A stretch of 64,000 nt of DNA from Nocardioides hwasunensis (GTDB taxonomy: Bacteria > Actinomycetota > Actinomycetes > Propionibacteriales > Nocardioidaceae): positions 62,001-126,000 of the forward strand of contig NZ_JACXYY010000002.1 in NCBI RefSeq assembly GCF_014779665.1. Reading direction: 5' to 3'. A program made the translations under genes and the position numbers. Below, one piece after another: positions 1-10,528 of this stretch. The notes under the pieces were generated by a model. It worked only from the letters and a program-made list of their open reading frames with translations, was not told where the DNA came from and did no database searches. The first letter of the stretch is position 1. Every line of letters begins with the position of its first letter.

Positions 1-852
1 CAGCCAGACCAGCGCCACCAGGAAGAGCCCCGACAGCAGCACGCCGACGGCCTCGACGACCGCCTGCCAGATCCCGGCCGCCACCCCGGCCCGCTTGGCC
101 GACTGGGACTGACGGTCGTAGTTGGCGCCGAAGGTCTGCTCGCCGCCGATGCCGCGCAGGATCCGCAGCCCGGCGACGATGTCGGTCGCCAGCGACGTCA
201 GGTCCGAGGTGCGCGAGCGCTCGACCTCCTGCCGGCGGTGGAGCGGGCGCAGCAGGGGCAGCGCGACGCCGAGGATCAGTGGCGCCGCCACCAGCGTGAG
301 CAGGCCGAGCTGCCACGACATGGTCAGCACGATGAACGCCACGGTGAGGTAGGACGCCAGCTGGCCGATGGTGCGGGCCAGGACCTCGGTGAGGGCACCG
401 AACTCGTCGGAGTCGCTCGAGGCCACGCTCAGCACCTCGCCGGTGGGCGAGCGACGGGGCAGCACGTGGCCCATCTGCGCCGCCTTGCGGGTGACCATCT
501 CGAGAGTGCCGTAGAGACCGACGAGCCAGCTGCGGACGACGAGGGTGTGCGACACGACGCCGAAGACCCCACCGACCACGACGACGCCGAGGAGCAGCGC
601 CGCCCACCCCAGGAGCGCGGTCGTCGAGCCACCGACGATGCCCTGGTCCACGGCGCGACCGAAGATCCACGGTCCCAGCGTCATGGGCAGGAACCACAGG
701 GCGTAGCACAGCGACGAGACCGCGAGGAGGGCCGTCTGCTGCCGCAGGATCCACCTCAGGAACGCCAGGGGCGACCGGGTGTCGGGGTCCGGGGAGGGGG
801 CGTCGTCGGTCCCGGTGAAGAACGTCGCGACCCGGGGTGGGAAGTCCTGCAT
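1..852 (-). CDS. ABC exporter, permease-ATPase half-transporter (3' end beyond window)
   Basis: The reverse strand is open for 284 codons from an ATG at 852 to the window edge, so only the N-terminal membrane part is present. After about 35 polar residues come hydrophobic stretches typical of an ABC type 1 exporter membrane domain (around residues 40-65, 75-98, 160-185 and near the window edge). The segment GEVLSVASSDSDEFG resembles the intracellular-loop region of the MsbA/LmrA-like family. The nucleotide-binding domain would lie to the left of the window. The substrate cannot be told. The gene is divergent from the molybdopterin oxidoreductase at 978. The start is not firm because no strong ribosome binding site precedes it. 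Confidence 0.85.
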   Translation of the reverse strand, partial: MQDFPPRVATFFTGTDDAPSPDPDTRSPLAFLRWILRQQTALLAVSSLCYALWFLPMTLGPWIFGRAVDQGIVGGSTTALLGWAALLLGVVVVGGVFGVVSHTLVVRSWLVGLYGTLEMVTRKAAQMGHVLPRRSPTGEVLSVASSDSDEFGALTEVLARTIGQLASYLTVAFIVLTMSWQLGLLTLVAAPLILGVALPLLRPLHRRQEVERSRTSDLTSLATDIVAGLRILRGIGGEQTFGANYDRQSQSAKRAGVAAGIWQAVVEAVGVLLSGLFLVALVWL

Positions 853-977
853 GTCGTGGAGAGACCCTAGGCGTCGCACACGTCCGGCACCACGCATTAA
901 CGACGTCACGTGGCCCACGTCCGCGCAGCACCCGACGGGCGGTTCCTCCACGAGGGTCGACGAGGCAGGATGTCCGG

Positions 978-3377
<2,400 letters not shown>

Positions 3378-3459
3378 GCACCTGAGCTGAGCGCGTGACG
3401 GTCGTCTCCGGCCGATGAGCCGGCTCGGCGACTCCGTCCCGCGGGTTCGCCGCGTTCGG

Positions 3460-3465
3460 TACGGT
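3460..3465 (+). promoter_or_regulatory. -10 element, probable leaderless start of the pirin gene
   Basis: TACGGT (TANNNT) sits 7 bases before the ATG at 3473, the spacing expected when transcription begins at the start codon. There is no Shine-Dalgarno sequence. The same arrangement is seen at 5012, 6975, 26500 and, on the minus strand, 9927-9932. Confidence 0.45.
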
Positions 3466-3472
3466 GGCCGCG

Positions 3473-4414
3473 ATGACACCGCAGGTCGACGTGCTCACCT
3501 CGCGCGAGGTCCCGCTGGGCGGTCCCCGGGCCATGCGCGTACGACGCACGCTCCCGCAACGTCACCGCTCGCTGATCGGCGCGTGGTGCTTCGTCGACCA
3601 CTACGGGCCCGACGACGTCGACGAGACCGGCGGGATGGTGCTGCCCGCCCACCCGCACACGGGCCTGCAGACGGCCAGCTGGCTCTTCGGCGGCGAGCTC
3701 GAGCACCGCGACTCGGTCGGCAGCCTGGCGACGGTCCGGCCCGGTGAGCTCAACCTCATGACCGCGGGGCGCGGCATCAGCCACACCGAGGTCTCCACCA
3801 CCGACACGACGGTCCTGCACGGCGCGCAGCTCTGGATCGCGCTGCCTGACGACAGCCGCCACACCGAGCCGCGCTTCGAGCACTTCGCGCCACCGCCGGT
3901 GCGCGGCCCCGGCTGGGAGGCCCGGGTCTTCATCGGGTCCGCGTTCGGCGCCACCTCGCCCGTCGTGACCCACACCCCCCTGCTGGGCGCCGAGGTCATG
4001 CTCGCGCCCGGCAGGACCCTCGACATCGAGGTCGAGGAGTCCTTCGAGCACGGGGTGCTGCTCGACGTCGGCAACCTCGAGGTCGAGGGCGAGCAGATCA
4101 AGCCGAGCGACCTGACCTACGTCCCGTCCGGCCGTGCCACCTTGACCGTCACCGCCCTCGAGGAGAGTCGGCTGCTCCTGCTCGGCGGACCGCCGTTCGG
4201 CGAGGAGATCGTCATGTGGTGGAACTTCATCGGCCGCACGCACGAGGAGATCGCCGGCTTCCGCGAGGAGTGGCAGCAGCAGATCACCGCCGACGGCGAG
4301 GTCGTCGACTCGGGCACCGAGGTGGCGATCGGCCGCTTCGGCCTCGTCGACCTCGACCTGCCCCCCATCCCCGCGCCGGAGCTGCCCAACGTCCGGCTCA
4401 AGCTGCGACGCTGA
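3473..4414 (+). CDS. Pirin family protein (bicupin)
   Basis: A 313-residue pirin: the N-terminal cupin contains HPHTGLQT, then LFGGELEHRDS and LMTAGRGISHTE, which supply the metal-binding His/His/His/Glu set of active pirins; a second cupin follows around residues 170-270. Bacterial pirins include quercetin dioxygenases and redox-linked regulatory proteins, and the sequence does not say which. A GTG at 3464 is an alternative start giving three more residues, but the -10 element at 3460 favours the ATG. The next gene begins 6 bases after the stop, so tag is probably co-transcribed. Confidence 0.9.
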   Translation: MTPQVDVLTSREVPLGGPRAMRVRRTLPQRHRSLIGAWCFVDHYGPDDVDETGGMVLPAHPHTGLQTASWLFGGELEHRDSVGSLATVRPGELNLMTAGRGISHTEVSTTDTTVLHGAQLWIALPDDSRHTEPRFEHFAPPPVRGPGWEARVFIGSAFGATSPVVTHTPLLGAEVMLAPGRTLDIEVEESFEHGVLLDVGNLEVEGEQIKPSDLTYVPSGRATLTVTALEESRLLLLGGPPFGEEIVMWWNFIGRTHEEIAGFREEWQQQITADGEVVDSGTEVAIGRFGLVDLDLPPIPAPELPNVRLKLRR

Positions 4415-4419
4415 GTGCC

Positions 4420-5001
4420 GTGTCCGGACCCGTGGTCGGCGACGACGGACTCGCGCGCTGCCCCTGGGGGGCGAGCAGCGCGGTCTACATCGACTACCAC
4501 GACACCGAGTGGGGCCTGCGCGTCGACGGCGAGGCGGCGCACCTCGAGCGGCTGACGCTGGAGGCCTTCCAGTCCGGGCTCTCGTGGCTGACGATCCTCA
4601 ACAAGCGGGAGAGCTTCCGGGCCGCCTTCGCCGGCTTCGACGCCGACACCGTCGCGGCCTACGGCCCGGGCGACGTCGAGCGGCTGATGGCCGACACCGG
4701 CATCGTGCGCAACCGCCGCAAGGTCGAGGCCGCGATCACCAACGCCCGCGCCACCGTCGCGCTCCGTGAGCAGGGCGGGCTCGAGGACCTCATCTGGTCG
4801 TTCCGGCCCGAGCCCGGGCCGGCCCCGCGCACCACCGACGACGTGCCGACCGCCTCGGCGGAGTCGCTCGCCCTGTCGAAGGCGCTCAAGAAGGCCGGCT
4901 TCGCCCACGTCGGACCCACCACGATGTACGCCCTGATGGAGGCGATCGGCCTCGTCGACGACCACCTCGAGGACTGTCACCGCCGCGGTTGTGCCGCCTG
5001 A
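4420..5001 (+). CDS. tag: DNA-3-methyladenine glycosylase I
   Basis: A 193-residue protein, the normal size for Tag, which removes 3-methyladenine from alkylated DNA in base excision repair. Seen are the N-terminal RCPWG, YHDTEWG, the SWLTILNKRE block of the helix-hairpin-helix fold, and the C-terminal HLEDCHR. The early Cys and His with the late His and Cys match the zinc site of the E. coli enzyme. The GTG at 4420 is the only start that begins just before the conserved domain; it lies 6 bases after the pirin stop. Confidence 0.95.
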   Translation: MSGPVVGDDGLARCPWGASSAVYIDYHDTEWGLRVDGEAAHLERLTLEAFQSGLSWLTILNKRESFRAAFAGFDADTVAAYGPGDVERLMADTGIVRNRRKVEAAITNARATVALREQGGLEDLIWSFRPEPGPAPRTTDDVPTASAESLALSKALKKAGFAHVGPTTMYALMEAIGLVDDHLEDCHRRGCAA

Positions 5002-5011
5002 GGTCGCGCCC

Positions 5012-5017
5012 TAGCCT
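5012..5017 (+). promoter_or_regulatory. -10 element, probable leaderless start of the amidase gene
   Basis: TAGCCT lies 6 bases before the ATG at 5024, in the 22-base gap after tag. No Shine-Dalgarno sequence is present, so a leaderless mRNA is likely. Confidence 0.4.
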
Positions 5018-5023
5018 CGCCTG

Positions 5024-6439
5024 ATGACGCGCGTGCACTGCTTCTCCGACGACGCCCTCGCCGACCTCGACGCGACCGGTCTGGTGGCTGCGCTCCGGGC
5101 GGGGTCGGTGTCGGTCCCCGAGCTGGTGGAGGCGGCCATCGCCCGCACCGAGCAGGTCGACGCGGCGCTGGGCGCGGTGGCGTACGCCGCCTGGGACCGC
5201 GCGCGCGACGAGGCCCGCCACCCGCGGGCGGGGTTCTTCTCGGGGGTTCCCACGTTCGTCAAGGACAACGTCGACGTCGCCGGCATGCCGACGCAGCACG
5301 GGTCGGACGCGTTCACGGCGCGACCGGCCGGCCAGGACGGCGACTTCGCGCGGATGTATCGCAGCCTCGGGCTGCTGCCGCTCGGCAAGACCCAGCTCTC
5401 GGAGTTCGGCTTCTCCGGAGCGGCCGACCACGTGCGCCTCGGACCGGTGCGCTCGCCGTGGAGCCCCGAGCACTACGCCGGCGCCTCGTCCGCCGGCTCC
5501 GCGGCCCTGGTGGCCGCGGGAGCCGTCCCGATCGCGCACGCCAACGACGGTGGTGGCTCGATCCGCATCCCCGCCGCGGTCAACGGGCTGGTCGGCCTCA
5601 AGCCCACCCGCGGCCGGCTGGCGCAGGACCGGATGATGCGCGACATGCCGGTGCGGATCGTCTCCGACGGCGTCCTCACCCGCACCGTCCGCGACACCGC
5701 CGCGTTCTACCGCGAGGCCGAGAAGGTCTGGCGCAACCCCGTGCTCGCGCCCGTCGGCGACGTCACCCGCCCCAGCCGCGCCCGGCTGCGCATCGCCGTC
5801 GTCACCCAGGGGATCGGCCGCGAGCCCAGCCCCGAGGTCCGCGAGCTGACGCTGGCCACCGCGTCCCTGCTGGAGTCGCTCGGCCACCACGTCGAGGAGA
5901 TCGACAACCCCGTCCCGGCCAGCTTCCCCGAGCACTTCGTGCGGTTCTGGTCACTGCTCGCGCTGGTCATCACCCGCCGTGGCGCGAAGGACTTCGGCCC
6001 CAGCTGGGACGCGGGCAGGCTCGACAACCTCACGCTCGGGCTCGCCCGGCACGCTGCGCGCAACCTGCACCGGATGCCCATCTCGATCGCGGTCCTGCGC
6101 GGATCGGCCCGCGTCGCGGCGCGCCACCGGGCGTCGTACGACATCACGCTGACGCCGACACTGGCGACCGAGACGCCGCTCGTCGGGCACCTGCGCCCGG
6201 ACCAGGACTACGACGAGATCATGGGCCGGCTGATGGACTGGGTCGCCTTCACGCCGCTGCAGAACGCGACCGGCGAGCCGGCCATCTCGCTGCCCCTCGC
6301 CACCACGGCGAGCGGGCTCCCGCAGGGGATGATGCTGGGTGCCGGAGCGGGTCGCGAAGCGCGTCTCCTGGGCCTGGCCCACGAGCTCGAGGAGGCCATC
6401 GGCTGGCCCCGGATCCAGGGGGGCGAGCAGGCCGGATGA
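5024..6439 (+). CDS. Amidase (amidase signature family)
   Basis: A 471-residue enzyme of the amidase signature family, which hydrolyses amides with a Ser-cisSer-Lys triad. The triad is visible: Lys80 in VPTFVKDNVD, Ser155 in YAGASSAGS and Ser179 in DGGGSIRIPAAVNG. The family includes GatA, but no gatB or gatC is adjacent and the C-terminal half is typical of stand-alone catabolic amidases. The substrate is unknown. The ATG follows a -10-like TAGCCT by 6 bases. The two tRNA genes follow it. Confidence 0.9.
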   Translation: MTRVHCFSDDALADLDATGLVAALRAGSVSVPELVEAAIARTEQVDAALGAVAYAAWDRARDEARHPRAGFFSGVPTFVKDNVDVAGMPTQHGSDAFTARPAGQDGDFARMYRSLGLLPLGKTQLSEFGFSGAADHVRLGPVRSPWSPEHYAGASSAGSAALVAAGAVPIAHANDGGGSIRIPAAVNGLVGLKPTRGRLAQDRMMRDMPVRIVSDGVLTRTVRDTAAFYREAEKVWRNPVLAPVGDVTRPSRARLRIAVVTQGIGREPSPEVRELTLATASLLESLGHHVEEIDNPVPASFPEHFVRFWSLLALVITRRGAKDFGPSWDAGRLDNLTLGLARHAARNLHRMPISIAVLRGSARVAARHRASYDITLTPTLATETPLVGHLRPDQDYDEIMGRLMDWVAFTPLQNATGEPAISLPLATTASGLPQGMMLGAGAGREARLLGLAHELEEAIGWPRIQGGEQAG

Positions 6440-6497
6440 GCGCGATCGGCATCCGATTTTCCATCGTGGCAGGCCGTGTGTATCGTTCTCCGTCGTT

Positions 6498-6570
6498 GCC
6501 CCTTTAGCTCAGTCGGCAGAGCGTCTCCATGGTAAGGAGAAGGTCTACGGTTCGATTCCGTAAAGGGGCT
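6498..6570 (+). tRNA. tRNA-Thr (anticodon GGT)
   Basis: A 73-base cloverleaf. The acceptor stem GCCCCTT pairs with AAGGGGC (6563-6569), the D arm is TAGCTCAGTCGGCAGAGC, the anticodon stem TCTCC/GGAGA encloses ATGGTAA with anticodon GGT, and the T loop is TTCGATT. CCA is not encoded. Confidence 0.97.
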
Positions 6571-6606
6571 CTGGATCGGACCACCTCCGGGTCGTCCTTC
6601 CTCCGC

Positions 6607-6683
6607 GGCGGGGTAGCTCAGGTGGTTAGAGCACACGGCTCATAATCGTGGTGTCGCGGGTTCGAGTCCCGCCCCCGCTACCA
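6607..6683 (+). tRNA. tRNA-Met (anticodon CAT), elongator type
   Basis: The acceptor GGCGGGG pairs with CCCCGCT (6673-6679). The anticodon loop CTCATAA gives CAT, and the T arm is GCGGG-TTCGAGT-CCCGC. CCA is encoded at 6681-6683. The paired position 1-72 (G-T) and lack of the three GC pairs of initiators in the anticodon stem point to the elongator. It lies 36 bases after tRNA-Thr. Confidence 0.95.
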
Positions 6684-6723
6684 CCACCTCACTCCGCACC
6701 ACCTGCAACGAAAAGGTTCTCCC

Positions 6724-6894
6724 ATGGCCAGCAAGTCTTCTGACGTTCGCCCCAAGATCACGCTCGCGTGCACGGAGTGCAAGGAGCGCAACTACATCAC
6801 CAAGAAGAACCGTCGCAACGATCCCGACCGGATCGAGCTCAAGAAGTTCTGCCCGCGCTGCCGCAACCACACCGCGCACCGCGAGACCCGCTGA
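6724..6894 (+). CDS. rpmG: 50S ribosomal protein L33
   Basis: A 56-residue L33, begun at ATG 6724 behind AAAAGG. The residues CTECKERNY and CPRCRNHT supply the two CxxC pairs of the zinc-binding (C+) form of L33. The basic Lys/Arg-rich centre fits 23S rRNA binding. It follows the tRNA pair directly and is closed by a strong hairpin at 6915. The rpmG-hadA order next to secE-nusG is the same as in mycobacteria. Confidence 0.97.
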   Translation: MASKSSDVRPKITLACTECKERNYITKKNRRNDPDRIELKKFCPRCRNHTAHRETR

Positions 6895-6914
6895 CGCTGT
6901 TCTTCCTCGCACCC

Positions 6915-6942
6915 CGACCCGTCCGAGTCATCGGACGGGTCG
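6915..6942 (+). terminator. Hairpin terminator after rpmG
   Basis: A perfect 12-bp stem (CGACCCGTCCGA / TCGGACGGGTCG) with loop GTCA. There is no clear U-tract, as is common in high-GC actinobacteria. Confidence 0.75.
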
Positions 6943-6974
6943 TCGTGCTTCCCGGCTCGTTGCTCGCGCCCGGC

Positions 6975-6980
6975 TAGGGT
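6975..6980 (+). promoter_or_regulatory. -10 element, probable leaderless start of hadA
   Basis: TAGGGT lies 6 bases before the ATG at 6987, downstream of the rpmG terminator. There is no ribosome binding site, so hadA-hadB-murB probably starts as a leaderless mRNA. Confidence 0.45.
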
Positions 6981-6986
6981 CGTGAC

Positions 6987-7385
6987 ATGCCCGTCGACCC
7001 CTCGCTGGTGGGGCGTCAGTTCCCTGCACCGGCGCCCCTGACCGTCACCCCCGAACGCGTCGGCGCCTTCGCCGCCGCCGTCGGCCACCCCGGTGGTGAC
7101 GTGCCCCCGACCTTCCCGATCGTGCTCGCCTTCGACGCGATGACGGCGTTCCTCGACGCCGAGCAGATCGATCTGCACCGCATCGTCCACGGCGAGCAGC
7201 GCTTCGCCTACGCCCGCCCGCTGGCCGCGGGAGACGAGCTCCGCGCGACGCTCACCGTCACCGGCCTGCGCCAGATCGGTGGCGCCGACATCATCGCCAC
7301 CGCCAGCGAGATCACCGACGCCACCGGCGCGGTCGTCTGCACCGGCAAGGCCACGCTCGTGCACTCCGCGGGCGGCGCGGCATGA
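6987..7385 (+). CDS. hadA: HadA-type MaoC-like N-terminal dehydratase subunit
   Basis: A 132-residue hot-dog-fold protein (FAS1-like / MaoC N-terminal domain, UPF0336) resembling the HadA subunit of the mycobacterial (3R)-hydroxyacyl-ACP dehydratase. Conserved features are PPTFPIVL, the HGEQRF segment, and no catalytic Asp/His motif of its own. In mycobacteria HadA pairs with HadB in FAS-II. Here hadB overlaps its stop by 4 bases, so the pair is probably a heterodimer. The substrate in an organism without evident mycolic acid genes in view is uncertain. Confidence 0.88.
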   Translation: MPVDPSLVGRQFPAPAPLTVTPERVGAFAAAVGHPGGDVPPTFPIVLAFDAMTAFLDAEQIDLHRIVHGEQRFAYARPLAAGDELRATLTVTGLRQIGGADIIATASEITDATGAVVCTGKATLVHSAGGAA

Positions 7386-7780
7386 GCGCCCTGGCGGCCG
7401 GTGCCGCGCTCGAGCCGAAGACGTTCACCGTCACCCGCGCCGACCTCGTGGCGTACGCCGACGCGAGCGGGGACCACAACCCGATCCACCAGGACGAGGA
7501 GGTCGCCCGCAGCGTCGGCCTGCCCGGCGTCATCGCGCACGGCATGTACACCCTCGCCCTGGTCGGCCGCGCCGTCGCGGAGTGGACCGGCGGCGCCGAG
7601 GTCGTCGACCTGGGTGCGAAGTTCACCAGCCCCGTCGTCGTGCCCGCCGAGGGCGGCGCCGAGATCGTCGTCGGCGGCAGCGTGAAGTCGGTCGCCGACG
7701 GACTCACCACCCTCGCGCTCGAGGTCACCTGCGAGGGCCAGAAGGTGCTCGGCATGCCCAAGGCAGTCGTGCGTGCCTGA
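7382..7780 (+). CDS. hadB: HadB-type MaoC-like dehydratase, catalytic subunit
   Basis: A 132-residue MaoC-type hydratase. It carries the hydratase 2 motif DHNPIHQDEEVARSVGLPG followed by IAHGMYTLAL, giving the catalytic Asp and His. It overlaps hadA by ATGA (7382-7385) and murB by 8 bases, so the three genes are one tightly coupled unit. The expected reaction is dehydration of 3-hydroxyacyl thioesters in fatty acid elongation together with HadA. Confidence 0.9.
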   Translation: MSALAAGAALEPKTFTVTRADLVAYADASGDHNPIHQDEEVARSVGLPGVIAHGMYTLALVGRAVAEWTGGAEVVDLGAKFTSPVVVPAEGGAEIVVGGSVKSVADGLTTLALEVTCEGQKVLGMPKAVVRA

Positions 7781-8822
7781 CCTGCGCGAGCGCACCACCC
7801 TCCGGCTCGGGGGCGCGGCCGGGCGCTGGGTCACCGCGACCTCCGAGGAGGAGCTGGTGGCCGCCGTCGGCGAGGCCGACGATCGTGGCGAGCCGGTGCT
7901 CGTCCTCGGCGGCGGCTCGAACCTCGTGGTCTCCGACGCCGGCTTCCCGGGCACGGTCGTCGAGGTCGCCACCCGTGGCATCGCCGCCGACGTGGACGAC
8001 TCCGGAGACCCGTCCTGCTCCGGCGCGACGGTCACCGTCGCCGCCGGCGAGGTGTGGGACGACGTCGTCGCGCACGCCGTCGACCGCGGCTGGATCGGCG
8101 TCGAGGCCCTGTCCGGCATCCCCGGCTCGACGGGCGCGACCCCGATCCAGAACGTCGGCGCCTACGGCCAGGACGTCTCCCAGACCATCGCCCGCGTCCG
8201 GGTGTGGGACCGGGTGCTGCGCGGGGTGCGCAGCTTCGCCGCCAGCGAGTGCCAGTTCGGCTACCGCTCGAGCCGGTTCAAGGCCGACCCCGGTCGCCAC
8301 GTCGTCCTCGACGTCACCTTCCAGCTCCGCCAGGGGACGCTGGGCGCCCCGGTGGCGTACGCCGAGCTGGCCCGGGCGCTCGGGATCGTCGAGGGGCAGC
8401 GCGCGCCGCTCGCCGACGTCCGCGCCGCGGTGCTCGACCTCCGGGCCCGCAAGGGGATGGTCCTCGACGCGGACGACCACGACACCTGGAGCGCCGGCTC
8501 GTTCTTCACCAACCCGCTCCTCACGCCCGAGCAGGCCGCCGCCCTGCCGGCGGACGCGCCGCGCTGGGAGCAGCCCGACGGGACGCTGAAGTCCAGCGCC
8601 GCCTGGCTGATCGAGCAGGCCGGCTTCGGCAAGGCCTACGTCAGCGCGTCGGCGGGGGAGCGGGTCGGGCTGTCGACCAAGCACACCCTCGCGCTCACCA
8701 ACCGCGGTGGCGCCACGACCGAGGAGCTGCTGACCCTCGCCCGCGAGGTGCGCGACGGCGTCGAGCAGCGCTTCGGGGTCCGGCTGGTCAACGAGCCGGT
8801 CACCGTCGGCTGCTCCCTCTGA
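7773..8822 (+). CDS. murB: UDP-N-acetylenolpyruvoylglucosamine reductase
   Basis: A 349-residue MurB, the FAD- and NADPH-dependent enzyme that makes UDP-N-acetylmuramate for peptidoglycan. The FAD-binding VLGGGSNLVV, GIPGSTGATPIQNVGAYG, YRSSRFK, the catalytic Ser in SAGSFFTNP and the C-terminal Glu in NEPVTVG are present. The type is the short one with the Tyr loop. The GTG at 7773 lies within the end of hadB, an 8-base overlap, and implies translational coupling. Confidence 0.95.
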   Translation: MPDLRERTTLRLGGAAGRWVTATSEEELVAAVGEADDRGEPVLVLGGGSNLVVSDAGFPGTVVEVATRGIAADVDDSGDPSCSGATVTVAAGEVWDDVVAHAVDRGWIGVEALSGIPGSTGATPIQNVGAYGQDVSQTIARVRVWDRVLRGVRSFAASECQFGYRSSRFKADPGRHVVLDVTFQLRQGTLGAPVAYAELARALGIVEGQRAPLADVRAAVLDLRARKGMVLDADDHDTWSAGSFFTNPLLTPEQAAALPADAPRWEQPDGTLKSSAAWLIEQAGFGKAYVSASAGERVGLSTKHTLALTNRGGATTEELLTLAREVRDGVEQRFGVRLVNEPVTVGCSL

Positions 8823-8832
8823 CCTCTCGGTG

Positions 8833-8879
8833 GTCCCCCACGTCTGACGACGACGACGGGCGTCCAGACCGTAGGGGAC
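8833..8879. terminator. Bidirectional hairpin between murB and the deaminase gene
   Basis: An imperfect long stem between convergent genes: GGTCCCC and CACGTCTG on the left pair with CAGAC and GTAGGGGAC on the right, with an inner ACG/CGT continuation. It can act on both strands and its right arm reaches the stop codon of the minus-strand gene. Confidence 0.65.
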
Positions 8880-9919
8880 TACCCGAGCCAGGCGGCGATG
8901 TCGCGCTTCGCTGCGGCGACCACGTCGGAGGGCGCCTGCGAGGCCTCGAAGGACATCTCCGCGAGCCGGGCGAGGGTGGCGTCGTCGAGGTCGTGGGCCG
9001 CGCGCATCGTGGCGTACTGACCGGCCAGCCGTGAGCCGAACAGCAGCGGGTCGTCGGCGCCCAGCGCCACCGTCGCCCCCGCGGCCAGCAGCTGCGGCAG
9101 GGGGACCGAGGTGAGGTCGGAGTAGACGCCGAGCGAGACGTTGGAGACCGGACACACCTCGAGCGCCACGCCGCGGGAGACGAGGCGGTCGAGCAGCTCG
9201 GGGTCCTCGGCGCTGCGGACCCCGTGGCCGAGCCGCTGCGCGCCGAGGGTGTCCAGGCACGCCCGGACGTGGTCGGGGCCGCGCAGCTCGCCACCGTGCG
9301 GGACCAGCAGGAGGTCGGCCCGCTCGGCGATCCGGAAGGCGCCCTCGAAGTCCTCGGTGCGACCGCGGCGCTCGTCGTTGGACAGCCCGAAGCCGACCAC
9401 ACCGCGCCCGGCGTACTGCGCGGCGAGGCGGGCCAGCGTGCGCGCGTCGAGCGGGTGCCGGGTGCGGTTGGCCGCGATCACGACGGCCATCCCCAGCCCG
9501 GTGCGCTCGGAGGCGTCGCGCACGCAGTCGAGCACCAGGTCGGTGAACTCGGTGATCCCGCCGAACCGGGCGGCATAGCCGCTCGGGTCCACCTGGATCT
9601 CCAGCCACCGGCCCCCGTCGCGCACGTCGTCCTCGGCCGCCTCGAGCACCAGGCGGCGTACGTCGTCGGGCGTGCGCAGCACCGAGCGCGCCACGTCGTA
9701 GAGGCGCTGGAAGCGGAACCAGCCCTTCTCGTCCGCGGCGCTCAGCTGCGGCGGCCAGTCCTCGACGAGCGAGTCGGGAAGCACGATCTGGTCGCGCTCG
9801 GCGAGCTCGAGCAGCGTGCCGTGCCGCATCGATCCGGTGAAGTGCAGATGGAGGTGCGCCTTCGGCAGCGAGGAGACCTCGCGGTGCCGCTCGGTCCTGT
9901 CGGTCTCCACGCGCACCAT
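8879..9919 (-). CDS. add: Adenosine deaminase family protein
   Basis: A 346-residue zinc deaminase of the adenosine/adenine deaminase family. The HLHLHFTGS metal-binding segment, HGGE (the HAGE position), RLGHGVRS, CPVSNVSLG and GADDPLLFG (the catalytic Asp pair) are in the right order. The HFTGS variant of the usual HLEGS is seen in an actinobacterial subgroup, so the exact purine substrate is not settled. The start is placed at 9919, where a -10-like TACGAT precedes the ATG by 7 bases. An ATG at 9928 would add three residues, and longer versions lack family similarity. Confidence 0.88.
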   Translation of the reverse strand: MVRVETDRTERHREVSSLPKAHLHLHFTGSMRHGTLLELAERDQIVLPDSLVEDWPPQLSAADEKGWFRFQRLYDVARSVLRTPDDVRRLVLEAAEDDVRDGGRWLEIQVDPSGYAARFGGITEFTDLVLDCVRDASERTGLGMAVVIAANRTRHPLDARTLARLAAQYAGRGVVGFGLSNDERRGRTEDFEGAFRIAERADLLLVPHGGELRGPDHVRACLDTLGAQRLGHGVRSAEDPELLDRLVSRGVALEVCPVSNVSLGVYSDLTSVPLPQLLAAGATVALGADDPLLFGSRLAGQYATMRAAHDLDDATLARLAEMSFEASQAPSDVVAAAKRDIAAWLG

Positions 9920-9926
9920 GCGTGGC

Positions 9927-9932
9927 ATCGTA
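9927..9932 (-). promoter_or_regulatory. -10 element, probable leaderless start of the deaminase gene
   Basis: On the minus strand TACGAT sits 7 bases before the ATG at 9919. It matches the layout of the other leaderless candidates in the window. Confidence 0.35.
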
Positions 9933-10067
9933 GGTGGGCGCCCGTCGTCAGCAGGACCGGGTACGACGCCTCGGTTCGACTGGGGCTGGATCCGCCCCGT
10001 ATGCTTCCGGATTGGTGGTTTCGCCAGATGCTTCGGCATGCCCCCAGCGATGGGGATCGACCACCGA

Positions 10068-10140
10068 AGGGCACTAGCTCAACTGGCAGAGCATCGGTCT
10101 CCAAAACCGAAGGTTGGGGGTTCAAGTCCCTCGTGCCCTG
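10068..10140 (+). tRNA. tRNA-Trp (anticodon CCA)
   Basis: The acceptor AGGGCAC pairs with GTGCCCT (10133-10139). The anticodon stem TCGGT/ACCGA encloses CTCCAAA with anticodon CCA, and the T loop is TTCAAGT. Discriminator G at 10140; CCA is not encoded. Its place just upstream of secE-nusG is conserved in actinobacteria. Confidence 0.97.
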
Positions 10141-10181
10141 CGAGCAGCACTGCACACAACAACGACGAGAAGGTGGACGAC

Positions 10182-10439
10182 GTGGCGGACGGCAACGCGG
10201 TTCAGGACCGGCGCGACTCGCGCGGTGACGACCGCGGTCGCACCACCCCGGCCACCTTCCTGCGCCAGGTGGTGGCCGAGCTCCGCAAGGTGGTCTGGCC
10301 GACCCAGCCGCAGCTGGTCACCTACTTCTTCGTGGTGATGGTCTTCGTGCTCGTGATGATGGCTCTGGTGACCGTCCTGGACCTCGCGTTCGGCAAGCTG
10401 GTCTTCCAGGTCTTCGCCGGCGGCGGCACCACGCAGTGA
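10182..10439 (+). CDS. secE: Preprotein translocase subunit SecE
   Basis: An 85-residue SecE, the small essential subunit of the SecYEG channel. After a charged N-terminus comes FLRQVVAELRKVVWPTQ, the amphipathic helix signature, and one membrane segment (about residues 47-70). GTG at 10182 is chosen because AGAAGG ends 8 bases upstream; an in-frame GTG at 10173 overlaps that site. It is the usual partner of nusG, 89 bases downstream. Confidence 0.95.
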   Translation: MADGNAVQDRRDSRGDDRGRTTPATFLRQVVAELRKVVWPTQPQLVTYFFVVMVFVLVMMALVTVLDLAFGKLVFQVFAGGGTTQ

Positions 10440-10528
10440 CCAACCGGGCAGCCACCGCTGCCCGTGAGCGCCGGGTGGTCCCGGCCCCGGTCAGGTGACC
10501 GGACCCAGCAACGACGTACGGAGTGAAC

